From an uncultured Streptococcus sp. (lineage in GTDB: Bacteria; Bacillota; Bacilli; Lactobacillales; Streptococcaceae): 64,000 nt of DNA. The stretch covers positions 186,001-250,000 of the forward strand of contig CAKQDX010000001.1 in NCBI GenBank assembly GCA_934229725.1. The letters are read 5' to 3'. Position 1 is the stretch's first letter. Each line of letters begins with the position of its first letter. Shown here one piece after another: positions 9,948-18,335 of this stretch. The notes under the pieces were generated by a model. The model had not been told where the DNA came from. It was given only the letters and a program-made list of their open reading frames with translations, and did no database searches. A program made the position numbers and the translations under genes.

Positions 9948-10826
9948 CTATTCAAGTGCACTAGCACCACCAACAATTTCAGTAATTTCCTGAGTGATGG
10001 CAGCTTGACGCGCACGGTTGTATTGGATTGTCAAATCGTTAATCACATTCTTAGCATTATCAGTGGCAGTCTGCATTGCAGTCATACCAGCCGCATGCTC
10101 AGCTGTTTTGGCATCTACGATAGCACCGTAGATAAGACTCTCAGCATACTGTGGTAAGAGTTGATCCAAAATAGTATCACGATCTGGTTCCAATTCAAAT
10201 TTGGTCAAAACATGACCTTCAGATTCATTAGGATCCAAATCAGCAATAGGAAGCATTTGTTCCACACGAACTTCACTAGTCAAACTGTTGACGTGGTGGT
10301 TGTAACACACATAAAGTTCATCAAACAGTTCGTTTTGGTACATTCCTACAGCTTTCGAAATGATTTTACCGACTTGATCAAAACTAGGTTGATCTTCAAG
10401 ACCTCGAAGTTCAAAAGCAACATTCATGTTACGGGCTTTGAAGAAATCAGACCCTGTTCCACCAATAGAAATGATAGCATATTCATCTTCAGAATCATGG
10501 TCACGCTTAATCATATCCAAAACAGCTTTGAGAATTGTTGAATTGTAACCTCCAACCAATCCCTTATCTGAAGTAATGACAATGTAACCTGTCTTACGAA
10601 CTGGGCGTGCGTCCAACATTGGATTTGACGAACCATTAATCAATTCTGAATGTAGAAGATCTGTTGTGATCTGTCTAATTTTTGAGGCATAGATTTGGAA
10701 ATCTTTAGCAGCTTGCTCTGAACGTGTCAATTTTGATGCAGAAACCATCTGCATGGCCCCTGTGATTTGACTCGTTTTCTTTGTTGAAGCAATTTTTGCT
10801 TGGATTTCTCTTAGAGAGCCTGCCAT
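9948..10826 (-). CDS. atpG: F1Fo ATP synthase gamma subunit
   Basis: The central shaft of F1. The 292-residue protein has the conserved N-terminal coiled-coil start (LREIQAKIASTKKTSQITGAMQMVSASKL) and the matching C-terminal helix (ATDNAKNVINDLTIQYNRARQAAITQEITEIVGGA). The central domain carries SDKGLVGGYN. It lies 18 bp after atpA and 75 bp before atpD, the longest gap inside the operon. Confidence 0.96.
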   Translation of the reverse strand: MAGSLREIQAKIASTKKTSQITGAMQMVSASKLTRSEQAAKDFQIYASKIRQITTDLLHSELINGSSNPMLDARPVRKTGYIVITSDKGLVGGYNSTILKAVLDMIKRDHDSEDEYAIISIGGTGSDFFKARNMNVAFELRGLEDQPSFDQVGKIISKAVGMYQNELFDELYVCYNHHVNSLTSEVRVEQMLPIADLDPNESEGHVLTKFELEPDRDTILDQLLPQYAESLIYGAIVDAKTAEHAAGMTAMQTATDNAKNVINDLTIQYNRARQAAITQEITEIVGGASALE

Positions 10827-10844
10827 ATGCTGTCCTCCCTATTT

Positions 10845-12350
10845 CTATTTGTATTCTGACTGATCTTTGAAAGCTTGGATAGCTTCATCAAGTACAGATT
10901 CCTCAGGAAGATCCTTAGTTGTACGGATAGTTTCAAAGATGTCTTCATGATGGCTATCAAAGTAGTCATAAAGTGATTCTTCAAAATCCAAAATTTGATC
11001 AACCGGAACACTGTCCAAGAAACCGTGTGTCAAAGCGTAAAGAATAACAACTTGTTTCTCAACTGGCAGTGGTTTATGAAGTGGTTGTTTCAATACTTCG
11101 ATTGTACGACGACCACGGTTCAATTTTGCTTGAGTCGCAGCATCCAAATCTGAACCAAATTGCGTAAAGGCTTCAAGTTCACGATATGAAGCCAAGTCAA
11201 GACGAAGTGTACCAGCAACCTTCTTCATCGCTTTAATTTGTGCTGATCCACCTACACGTGATACAGAAGAACCCGCATCAATGGCTGGACGAATACCTGA
11301 GTTAAACAAGTTTTCTTGCAAGAAGATTTGTCCATCTGTGATAGAGATAACGTTTGTTGCGATGTAAGCTGAGATATCACCGGCTTGCGTTTGGATGATT
11401 GGCAAGGCAGTGATTGAACCACCACCAAGATCATCTGAAACCTTAGCTGAACGTTCCAAAAGACGTGAGTGGAGATAGAAGACATCCCCTGGGTAGGCTT
11501 CACGACCTGGTGGACGACGGAGAAGCAATGAAAGTTCACGATAAGCCACGGCTTGTTTTGATAAATCATCATAAACAATCAAAACATGTTTGCCGTTATA
11601 CATAAACTCTTCAGCCATTGCAACACCAGCGTAAGGCGCAATGTAAAGCAATGGTGATGGTTGTGATGCAGAGGCAGTCACAACGATTGTATAATCGAGA
11701 GCACCATGTTTACGAAGCGTTTCTACTTGTGTACGGACAGTTGATTCTTTTTGACCAATAGCCACGTAGATACAGATCATATCTTGACCTTTTTGGTTCA
11801 AGATAGCATCAATGGCTACTGACGTTTTACCAGTTTGGCGGTCCCCGATGACCAATTCACGTTGACCACGTCCAATTGGAACCAAGGCATCGATGGCCTT
11901 AAGACCAGTTTGCAATGGTTCAGAAACTGATTTACGTTGCATAACACCTGGAGCAGGTGTTTCAACCGGACGGAAACCTGTTGTTTCGATGTCACCAAGA
12001 CCATCAACTGGTTGCCCAAGTGGGTTTACTACACGACCAATAAGGGCTTCACCAACTGGAACTTCCATGATTTTTCCAGTACGTTTAACAATATCGCCTT
12101 CACGAATTGCAACGAAATCCCCCAAGATAATGATACCAACATCATTAGTTTCAAGGTTTTGGGCCATACCATAGGCACCATTTTCAAATTCGAGCAACTC
12201 ACCGCTCATGGCATTATCAAGACCACGAGCACGTGCGATACCGTCACCGATATAGGTAACGACACCAGTTTCAGTGACGTCAAAGTTTGGCTGGAAGTTT
12301 TCAATTTGCTTTTTAATTAAAGCGCTAATTTCTTGTGCGTTAATTGCCAA
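10845..12350 (-). CDS. atpA: F1Fo ATP synthase alpha subunit
   Basis: The non-catalytic nucleotide-binding subunit of F1. The 501-residue protein has Walker A GDRQTGKT near residue 169, the PGREAYPGDVFYLHSRLLER segment, and the arginine-finger region SRVGGSAQ. It lies 15 bp after atpH. Motifs and length are normal for bacteria. Confidence 0.98.
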   Translation of the reverse strand: MAINAQEISALIKKQIENFQPNFDVTETGVVTYIGDGIARARGLDNAMSGELLEFENGAYGMAQNLETNDVGIIILGDFVAIREGDIVKRTGKIMEVPVGEALIGRVVNPLGQPVDGLGDIETTGFRPVETPAPGVMQRKSVSEPLQTGLKAIDALVPIGRGQRELVIGDRQTGKTSVAIDAILNQKGQDMICIYVAIGQKESTVRTQVETLRKHGALDYTIVVTASASQPSPLLYIAPYAGVAMAEEFMYNGKHVLIVYDDLSKQAVAYRELSLLLRRPPGREAYPGDVFYLHSRLLERSAKVSDDLGGGSITALPIIQTQAGDISAYIATNVISITDGQIFLQENLFNSGIRPAIDAGSSVSRVGGSAQIKAMKKVAGTLRLDLASYRELEAFTQFGSDLDAATQAKLNRGRRTIEVLKQPLHKPLPVEKQVVILYALTHGFLDSVPVDQILDFEESLYDYFDSHHEDIFETIRTTKDLPEESVLDEAIQAFKDQSEYK

Positions 12351-12365
12351 AAGTCACACCACTTT

Positions 12366-12902
12366 CTATTTCAAATTCGTTTTAAAGGCTTGCAATTGAC
12401 TACGAATTGACGTGTCAACAACCTTATTTTTTGCTTTGATGACGAATCCTCCAATAAGGTTCTCATCAATATTTTCTACTAAACGACGTGTCTTAATCTC
12501 AAATTTTTGTGAAACAATCGCCAAAAGTCGTGCTTTTTGGTCTTCAGACAAGGGACTTGCTGAGGTCACAGTGACATCGTAAGTGTTGTCTTCTTGATCA
12601 AAGAGCTTAAGAACCAACTTCAACACATCATAGAGAATGTTAGCTCGGTCATTAAGTAAGATTACCTCAAGAAAGTTGTTCATATATACTGAACAAGACT
12701 CTTGAAACAAACTCAAACTTTCTTTCTTAGCCTCACTTGTCACATTTTCTTGTGACAAGAAGGTTTTTAGTTTTGTTTCAGCAAAAACGGTTAGGATTTG
12801 CCTTACTTCTTCTTGGATTGTTGACACGGCGTCTTGTTCAAAAGCGACTTCTACCAGACTTCTGGCATACTGCTCAACAAGAGCTTGTGTTTTCTTATCC
12901 AT
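12366..12902 (-). CDS. atpH: F1Fo ATP synthase delta subunit
   Basis: The peripheral-stalk subunit that joins the b dimer to the top of F1. The 178-residue protein starts with the conserved AlkQYARSLVEVAFE-like helix. It ends with the RRLVENIDENLIGGFVIKAKNKVVDTSIRSQL segment typical of bacterial delta/OSCP. The start codon overlaps the atpF stop by one base, so translation is coupled. Confidence 0.94.
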   Translation of the reverse strand: MDKKTQALVEQYARSLVEVAFEQDAVSTIQEEVRQILTVFAETKLKTFLSQENVTSEAKKESLSLFQESCSVYMNNFLEVILLNDRANILYDVLKLVLKLFDQEDNTYDVTVTSASPLSEDQKARLLAIVSQKFEIKTRRLVENIDENLIGGFVIKAKNKVVDTSIRSQLQAFKTNLK

Positions 12903-13399
12903 TAAGCATCTCCTAATTGATCAAGATAGCTATCAATCAAGTCAGATTGCGCTTTGGCATCAAGGTTTTGTTTCATAACTTTTTCTGCCAAGAGGACAGT
13001 CAAGTCTGCTACTTCACCTTTAACACCAGCAAGTGCTTCCACACGACTTTGAGCAATGTCTTGATTAGCTTTATCTTTTAAGCGTTTAGCTTCATCATGT
13101 GCTTCTGCAATGATTTTTGATTCTTGAGTTTTACCAGTTTCCTTGGCCCCATCAATAATTTGAGCTGCTTCTGTGCGAGCACCAGCTAACTCATCTTGAC
13201 GTTTTTGTGCCAAGCTTTCTGCTTCTTGACGAGCATTTTCAGCACTATCAATATCTGTGGCAATTTTCTTTTCACGAGCAGCAAAGATTCCTGTAATTTG
13301 ATCCCATGCGAATTTACGAATGAGGTAATACAAGAGAAAAACAGAGCCGAGCGTAATAATGATATTACCAAGTGTCGTACTATTAATCAGTAATGACAT
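12902..13399 (-). CDS. atpF: F1Fo ATP synthase b subunit
   Basis: The membrane-anchored peripheral stalk. The 165-residue protein has one N-terminal transmembrane helix (about residues 10-27, LGNIIITLGSVFLLYYLIRKF). A long, highly charged coiled coil follows, with the ARQEAESLAQKRQDELAGARTEAAQII pattern usual for b subunits. It ends one base into atpH. No anomaly seen. Confidence 0.95.
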   Translation of the reverse strand: MSLLINSTTLGNIIITLGSVFLLYYLIRKFAWDQITGIFAAREKKIATDIDSAENARQEAESLAQKRQDELAGARTEAAQIIDGAKETGKTQESKIIAEAHDEAKRLKDKANQDIAQSRVEALAGVKGEVADLTVLLAEKVMKQNLDAKAQSDLIDSYLDQLGDA

Positions 13400-13419
13400 T
13401 TAATTTCTCCCTTTCTTAA

Positions 13420-14127
13420 TTATTCTTCGTTGACTTTATCACCAATGTAGTTTGAACTTAGGATAATAAAGACATAGGCTTGAATGAAACCGATGAAAGT
13501 TGAAAAGGCAACCCAGACAAGGTTCAAAGCAAAGGATACAGGTGCTGCAAAAGCAGACCATGTCACCAATTGAAGAATCAAGCCAGTTAGTACCTCACCA
13601 GAATAAATGTTACCAAACAAACGCAAAGCCAATGAGGCAAGGTTGGTTAATTGTTCCAAAATGTTCATTGGGAGCATTGCTGGATATGGTGAAAGGTAGC
13701 CTTTGAGATAGCCTTTAAACCCTTTTTTACGAATCCCCTCAATATGACTAATGAGGGTAACAATCAAAGAAAGAGTGATAGTAACACCGAAATTCGATGT
13801 TGGAGAAGACCAAAAATTGTAATGCTCACTTTTAACAGATACAAGCAGACCTATGTTGTTTGCTGTAAACACAAAGGTGAAAATTACAAACAAGAGCAAA
13901 CTATAATTCTTCGTGAACTTTCCAAGATTTTGAGAAATGGTACTGTTCACAAATTCATAGATAAACTCAAGTACATTTTGTTTTCCCTTTGGTTTAATAG
14001 ACATCTTACGACTTGCCCAAAAAACCACTCCAAAAACGATAATTACTGTCAAGAGAGACATGGCAAGGACAGTCAAGTCAAAATCAATCCCAAATACTGA
14101 GACGGTTGGATTACTTGTAGTTTCCAA
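13420..14127 (-). CDS. atpB: F1Fo ATP synthase a subunit
   Basis: The membrane subunit that forms the proton half-channels against the c ring. The 235-residue protein has five to six hydrophobic helices. The conserved SLALRLFGNIYSGEVLTGLI helix contains the essential arginine, and a C-terminal helix GFIQAYVFIILSSNYI follows. It sits between atpE and atpF in the streptococcal order. Confidence 0.96.
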   Translation of the reverse strand: METTSNPTVSVFGIDFDLTVLAMSLLTVIIVFGVVFWASRKMSIKPKGKQNVLEFIYEFVNSTISQNLGKFTKNYSLLLFVIFTFVFTANNIGLLVSVKSEHYNFWSSPTSNFGVTITLSLIVTLISHIEGIRKKGFKGYLKGYLSPYPAMLPMNILEQLTNLASLALRLFGNIYSGEVLTGLILQLVTWSAFAAPVSFALNLVWVAFSTFIGFIQAYVFIILSSNYIGDKVNEE

Positions 14128-14157
14128 TGCTCATCCCTCCTTCATCTTTTAATTTGT

Positions 14158-14358
14158 CTATTTGACAATGTAGCTAAGGGCAAACAGTACGAAGAAAGTA
14201 CCTTCGATAAAGGCAACACCAGTAAACATCAATGTTTGAAGTTTGCTAAACATCTCAGGTTGGCGAGCTGCAGCTTTAGCGATATTGGCAACGAGGATAC
14301 CCTCACCGATAGATACACCCATAACGGCCAAACCGAGGCCTAAGATAGTTAAACTCAT
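14158..14358 (-). CDS. atpE: F1Fo ATP synthase c subunit
   Basis: The proton-carrying ring subunit. The 66-residue protein is two helices joined by the polar loop AARQPE (residues 30-35). The ion-binding carboxylate is E52 in GVAFIEGTFF. The sequence around it lacks an obvious sodium-binding set, consistent with proton use. First gene of the operon, as in other streptococci. The start ATG follows AAAAGGAGAATTCTACT. Confidence 0.95.
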   Translation of the reverse strand: MSLTILGLGLAVMGVSIGEGILVANIAKAAARQPEMFSKLQTLMFTGVAFIEGTFFVLFALSYIVK

Positions 14359-14393
14359 AGTAGAATTCTCCTTTTAAATTTTTTTACCCTGTT

Positions 14394-14423
14394 ATTTTAG
14401 TCCTATTTTCTGTGAAAGTCAAC
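14394..14423 (-). promoter_or_regulatory. Promoter of the atp operon
   Basis: Minus-strand -35 TTGACT (14418-14423), exactly 17 bp spacer, -10 TAAAAT (14394-14399), about 35 bp before the atpE ATG. The near-consensus match suggests constitutive strong transcription. Confidence 0.82.
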
Positions 14424-14523
14424 GAATTACTGGTTTTTTAGACGTTTTCACTGACTTTGCCTAACGTTTTCATTTTACCTATGTAAGTGTTTGCCTTTTT
14501 AATGAAACTTTATCTGTTATTTC

Positions 14524-14550
14524 AAAAAAAGCCTAACCACAGAGGGCTAG
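14524..14550 (-). terminator. Possible terminator of the island operon
   Basis: A short AGCC/GGCT stem followed by seven T on the minus strand, lying between the accessory island and the atp promoter. The stem is only about 4 bp, so it is weak. It could stop transcripts coming from the upstream island operon. Confidence 0.4.
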
Positions 14551-14707
14551 ACTTATTGGGAGATTTATGAAGAAAAGAAAGATTCACTGTCTGACTAAAG
14601 TCAAGGACTGTGAGTGCTACCGAACCAAGTTCAGCAATACTTATTAGGATGACTATAGTATAGCTTGGGTTGCTTAAAGAAAGCTGAAGGGGGTCAGGAC
14701 AGTTTAA

Positions 14708-14826
14708 CTAATAAGTCTGACACACATACTTATCAAACTCATTGGCATACACCACCTGAAATCGTTGGTCTGTTCAAATTCCAATTCAGTCTCCCCAAAA
14801 GCTGAAAAAAGGCAACAAGCTAATAC
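14708..14826 (-). pseudogene. Relic of a C5-cytosine DNA methyltransferase (N-terminal part)
   Basis: Two adjacent minus-strand frames together rebuild the N-terminal motif I region of a C5 methyltransferase. One frame (about 14762-14826) reads FSAFGETELEFEQTND, which aligns to the family pattern FSGxGGxxLGFEQxxx. The next frame (14708-14764) continues FQVVYANEFDKYVCQTY and then hits a stop. Adding one T to a T run at the junction restores a single frame. The degraded glycines of motif I, the frameshift and the immediate stop show that it is dead. It is not a copy of the intact methyltransferase at 17172-18230, whose motif I region reads quite differently. The rest of the gene is missing. Confidence 0.7.
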
Positions 14827-14889
14827 TTCTCAGGTTGGTTCGAACATACAGAATTTGTCATTTAGTAACCTTCTTACTGTTTCAAATCA

Positions 14890-15288
14890 TCAGCTTCCAT
14901 TACATGAAAGTAATAATATAATTAATAAAAGGGGTAAATAAATCATTATTTCTGATGGTGACCATAATGAACTATAAAATTTAACGGTATTTTTATACGG
15001 TGTAATATTCATTGATAAATCAGATTCTTCTGTTAGATTACCAATTATGTCATTATACAGTTTTCTAAAAAGACGTTCCTGCCATAAATAATATGAATCT
15101 AATATCCAAAAAAATATGATTGGAATTAGATAAATAAATATATCATTTTTAAACTTATCATTTTGTAAAAAAACAAATAATCCGACTAATATTGTGATAG
15201 TCCAACCTTTAATCATGAAACTATTTTGAGCCATTCTACTGATAGTCGATTGTATAATATCTATATGCTTTGATTTTGTTTCTTTCAT
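14890..15288 (-). CDS. Small three-helix membrane protein of the methyltransferase / GHKL-TIR operon
   Basis: 132 residues. Two hydrophobic helices near residues 26-42 (GWTITILVGLFVFL) and 50-65 (IFIYLIPIIFFWILDSYY) are followed by a cytosolic segment with the conserved-looking WQERLFRKLYNDI. A last helix lies near residues 112-130. The N-terminal MIQ/IIQSTISRMAQNSFMIKGW pattern recalls a family of small membrane proteins that I associate with defence-gene neighbourhoods, but I cannot name a domain. The start lies one base beyond the stop of the GHKL-TIR gene, with AGAGG inside that gene's end, so the two are translationally coupled. It is the last gene of the three-gene operon. A role as a membrane effector or anchor is inference. 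Confidence 0.8.
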   Translation of the reverse strand: MKETKSKHIDIIQSTISRMAQNSFMIKGWTITILVGLFVFLQNDKFKNDIFIYLIPIIFFWILDSYYLWQERLFRKLYNDIIGNLTEESDLSMNITPYKNTVKFYSSLWSPSEIMIYLPLLLIILLLSCNGS

Positions 15289-15289
15289 T

Positions 15290-17182
15290 TTATTTTTCCT
15301 CTAACAAGTTACTGAATTCATCCTCAGTAACAATTTGGCCACCATATTCCTCAAATATTTTTTTATTGTTTTCATATGATTTAATATTCTTAGTAAACAT
15401 TTTACACACCGATTCAATTAATTTATACAATACATGAAGATGATGTTCAGTTGAGTAAACTTTATCCTGTTCAGGAGAAATATAAACACTCGGATAAACA
15501 TGTGCTACATTCAAAGGAGCCTCTGGTTTTTTTGTCCCAGCTTTTATAATCCCATGATCAGTTTTCACAACCCAACCAGCACCAATTTCTTGTAAAACCC
15601 CAGGACTTTTAGATGCTTTATCTGAATACACGTACAATACGTATATTTGCTTTTGAGAGTAACTTTGAATAAAGAATTCTCTAAGATACTCAAAAACATC
15701 TAATCCATATGGGACACTTGACTCACACTCTGGATCACTTGTGTAAATAATCTCATTAGCTCTAAATCCATTTGCCAGTAGCAAAGCATATAAAATATTA
15801 TTTAGTTTTTGGTCACTACTGGTATGACTTAATAATATTTTTCTTGAATCTTGATCTGTTGCAAGTTTTTTAAGTCCCATTTTTGTTAAAACATTACTGA
15901 CTTCATCTTTATTTAACTCCCCACTCTGTCTCACATTATCTATATAGGCAATAGTTGATTTCACAGTCTTTTCAAGCTGCTTTTCTGCGTTTATTTTTTT
16001 CTTTCTTTTACTTTCATCATTGTTTTTTCTCTTCGCTTTGATAGCCCTTTCTTTCAACCGAAGTACTTGAGTAAGTATTTTCCCGGACTCTTCTATGAAT
16101 TTTTGATAGCGAATATCATCACTTTTATATCCCTGCCTATTACTCAAAGCCATATCTGGTAACGAAGTTTCCTCAAACTCATTAACATATAATTGACCAA
16201 CAACATAGACTTCGTTCAATCTATTCTGTCCAATTTCATTTAAAACATTAAATTGACCTAACTTCTCGTGAGAATATATTGCTAAAAAATTGTCAGGGAA
16301 ATCTGTTGATTCTTTAGCTTTTAATCCACGTGTTGTATGATACGTCCCAATCCATCCTTTTATTTTTAAAATCCTATCAACTTCTTTTCCATCTTTATTT
16401 TTTATTGAATATGCAATTTCTCTCTCTTTTTCTTCTCGGAGATTATCTTTAGCATATTTAGGAGCATTTGTTTTAAATTTATTAATAATATTGTATGTAT
16501 CATTACCGATGATCATAAGGGAATCTAAACTAGTAGCCAGCGAATCAACAAAACTATCAGCAACTAATATTCTATTATCTTTTCCCTTAATGTGAATAAT
16601 AAAAGGATTTTTCTTATCTGAACTCAGTTGTGGAAAAAATTTAGATAAGTTTTTTTTCACAGTTATAGAAGTTGCCGGAATTTGAAATTCCGATTTCAGC
16701 ATTTCAATTCTAGTTCCTGATAGTGATATATTATCAAAATGTATATCACCATCCTTAATTGGTACTAACTTACCATCTTTGGGAACACTTCTTGTTAATG
16801 TAAAACCAGACAGTTCTCCGTTAGATTTTGTCATTACTCTAACTTCATTTGAAATTGCTAAGGCTGCCAACTTTCCAATTCCTTTTCTGCCCATTTTAGG
16901 TCTCTGGAATTTTCTACTTTTTGATTCGGCTTCTGTATTTCTTGTTGATTTTGCAACTTTAAGATATTTATCAACTGTCTCTTCATAAGTCATACCATGT
17001 CCATCATCTTCTATAATGATAGAGTCTCCAGATAGATCAATCCATACATTCTCCGCATCAGCATCATAACTATTTGCAATAAGTTCTGCTAATACATAAT
17101 AAATGTTTGTATAAAGGCTAGGTCCTAAAAGCTCCAAGATTTCAGGACTAATACGTATAGGGTACTCTTTGTTAAAATCCAT
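15290..17182 (-). CDS. GHKL (MORC/Hsp90-like) ATPase fused to a C-terminal TIR domain
   Basis: 630 residues from the ATG at 17182. That start has GGAGG six bases upstream and is preferred over the in-frame TTG one codon earlier. The N-terminal GHKL ATPase motifs are clear: N-box ELIANSYDA (E33, N37, D40), G1 box DDGHGM (59-64) and G2 box GRKGIGK (98-104). The order resembles prokaryotic MORC/MutL-like ATPases known from restriction-modification neighbourhoods. A transducer-like middle region with a Lys-rich coiled coil (about 365-410) follows. The C-terminal 448-570 reads as a TIR domain: ILLSHTSSD, then VPYGLDVFEYL, then SPGVLQEIGAGW, in which E532 sits where TIR NADases keep the catalytic glutamate. 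The gene overlaps the methyltransferase by 11 bases. It is AT-rich relative to its neighbours, suggesting transfer. Probably a sensor-effector of phage defence (inference). Confidence 0.85.
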   Translation of the reverse strand: MDFNKEYPIRISPEILELLGPSLYTNIYYVLAELIANSYDADAENVWIDLSGDSIIIEDDGHGMTYEETVDKYLKVAKSTRNTEAESKSRKFQRPKMGRKGIGKLAALAISNEVRVMTKSNGELSGFTLTRSVPKDGKLVPIKDGDIHFDNISLSGTRIEMLKSEFQIPATSITVKKNLSKFFPQLSSDKKNPFIIHIKGKDNRILVADSFVDSLATSLDSLMIIGNDTYNIINKFKTNAPKYAKDNLREEKEREIAYSIKNKDGKEVDRILKIKGWIGTYHTTRGLKAKESTDFPDNFLAIYSHEKLGQFNVLNEIGQNRLNEVYVVGQLYVNEFEETSLPDMALSNRQGYKSDDIRYQKFIEESGKILTQVLRLKERAIKAKRKNNDESKRKKKINAEKQLEKTVKSTIAYIDNVRQSGELNKDEVSNVLTKMGLKKLATDQDSRKILLSHTSSDQKLNNILYALLLANGFRANEIIYTSDPECESSVPYGLDVFEYLREFFIQSYSQKQIYVLYVYSDKASKSPGVLQEIGAGWVVKTDHGIIKAGTKKPEAPLNVAHVYPSVYISPEQDKVYSTEHHLHVLYKLIESVCKMFTKNIKSYENNKKIFEEYGGQIVTEDEFSNLLEEK

Positions 17183-18230
17183 CAAGTTCCTCCAAATGAT
17201 TTATAATACTTTTGCCAATAATCTCACCTAACTTTGGTGGTACTGCATTTCCAATTTGTAATGCTACTTGGGATATTGGGTATTTGCTACCCCGTTTAGG
17301 ATCAACAAACTCATAACTTAATGGGAAAGTCTGCAAAAGGGCCCCTTCACGTAAACTTAAAGCTCTATCTTGTTCTGGATGACCAAATCTACCATTACCG
17401 ATTCCAGGAAACTGAGTTGTAATAGTATTAGCAGGTTTGTCCCATTCTAGTCGACCATAAACTGACCCAAACGATTTTCCACTGTCTTTTTTATACGCTT
17501 CTAAAAGAAGGTCATCATCCCAATCTCTCCATGTTCCTCCTGGTTTAGATTGTCTTATTCTTTTTAAGTTTAAATCTGATAAATTTCTACTTCTATGTAG
17601 TGGATCATATTCATAAGTTTCCCCTGCTCTTATTTCAGGTAGTTTCCCTATAGTATCTCTAAGAGTAGGGTAAGTTTCTGGATTGAAATCTGGTTCAATT
17701 AACGAAATGTCTCTGAATTTTGAAGCAAGTAAAAGTAATCGTTTTCTCATTTGAGGTACTCCATAATCCGGAGCATATACCACCTTGTATGTGACTTTAT
17801 AACCATTCTTTGCTAATAGACTCTGAAAACGATGAAAAACTTCCTTTTTTTGCATCTGAGGAACGTTTTCCATTGATACAATATCTGGTTTTACAAGTTC
17901 AACTTGTCTACCAAAACAATCCAAAAGGTCCATTTTCTTTATTGTATTTTCATTATTCTGATATTTATGACTGTAGGTTGAAAATGGTTGACAGGGAGCG
18001 CACCCAATCAGTACTTTTATATCAGTATCCGGTGGATACAGTCCCAATATTTCGTCATCTTCAATATCCTTAACATCTTTTAAAATAAATTTAGCATCAT
18101 TGTTATATTCATAGGCAAATTTGCTTTTTTTATCAATATCATACCCAGCTACAACATTGATACCTGCCTGCTGAATTCCATACGTTAGACCGCCTACACC
18201 ACAAAATAAATCAACTGCATTTATTTTCAT
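17172..18230 (-). CDS. DNA (cytosine-5-)-methyltransferase
   Basis: Transfers a methyl group from S-adenosylmethionine to C5 of cytosine in a specific DNA sequence. The 352-residue protein has the family motifs in order: motif I DLFCGVGG (7-14), motif IV GCAPCQPFS with catalytic C80, motif VI ENV (121-123), a GVPQMRKRL motif VIII region, RALSLREGALLQTFP (motif IX) and QIGNAVPP (motif X). It looks active. The start ATG follows AGGAGGCCGAT. It is the first gene of an operon with a GHKL-TIR protein and a small membrane protein. No restriction endonuclease gene is present, so it either marks self DNA for the downstream proteins or is otherwise an orphan. The recognition sequence cannot be read from the protein. 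Confidence 0.94.
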   Translation of the reverse strand: MKINAVDLFCGVGGLTYGIQQAGINVVAGYDIDKKSKFAYEYNNDAKFILKDVKDIEDDEILGLYPPDTDIKVLIGCAPCQPFSTYSHKYQNNENTIKKMDLLDCFGRQVELVKPDIVSMENVPQMQKKEVFHRFQSLLAKNGYKVTYKVVYAPDYGVPQMRKRLLLLASKFRDISLIEPDFNPETYPTLRDTIGKLPEIRAGETYEYDPLHRSRNLSDLNLKRIRQSKPGGTWRDWDDDLLLEAYKKDSGKSFGSVYGRLEWDKPANTITTQFPGIGNGRFGHPEQDRALSLREGALLQTFPLSYEFVDPKRGSKYPISQVALQIGNAVPPKLGEIIGKSIINHLEELDGF

Positions 18231-18282
18231 ATCGGCCTCCTATTGCTTTTGTTTTTGTCCCTTATTTTATCATAAATCAACT

Positions 18283-18326
18283 AAAAAAGCAGTTCTGATA
18301 TTAGCTTAATTTATCAGAATCTGCTT
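18283..18326 (-). terminator. Terminator of valS
   Basis: Minus-strand arms GCAGATTCTGATA and TATCAGAACTGC (one bulge) around a short AT loop, followed by TTTTTT. It also marks the upstream edge of the accessory island. The island operon promoter must lie in or just after it, and I could not identify a convincing one. Confidence 0.8.
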
Positions 18327-18335
18327 AATACTTCT

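Noticed and set aside
14567..14647. 26-codon plus-strand frame starting MKKRKIHCLTK in the island edge
   Set aside because: It is very short, has only a weak ribosome site, and lies in decayed sequence; composition alone is not enough to call a peptide gene.
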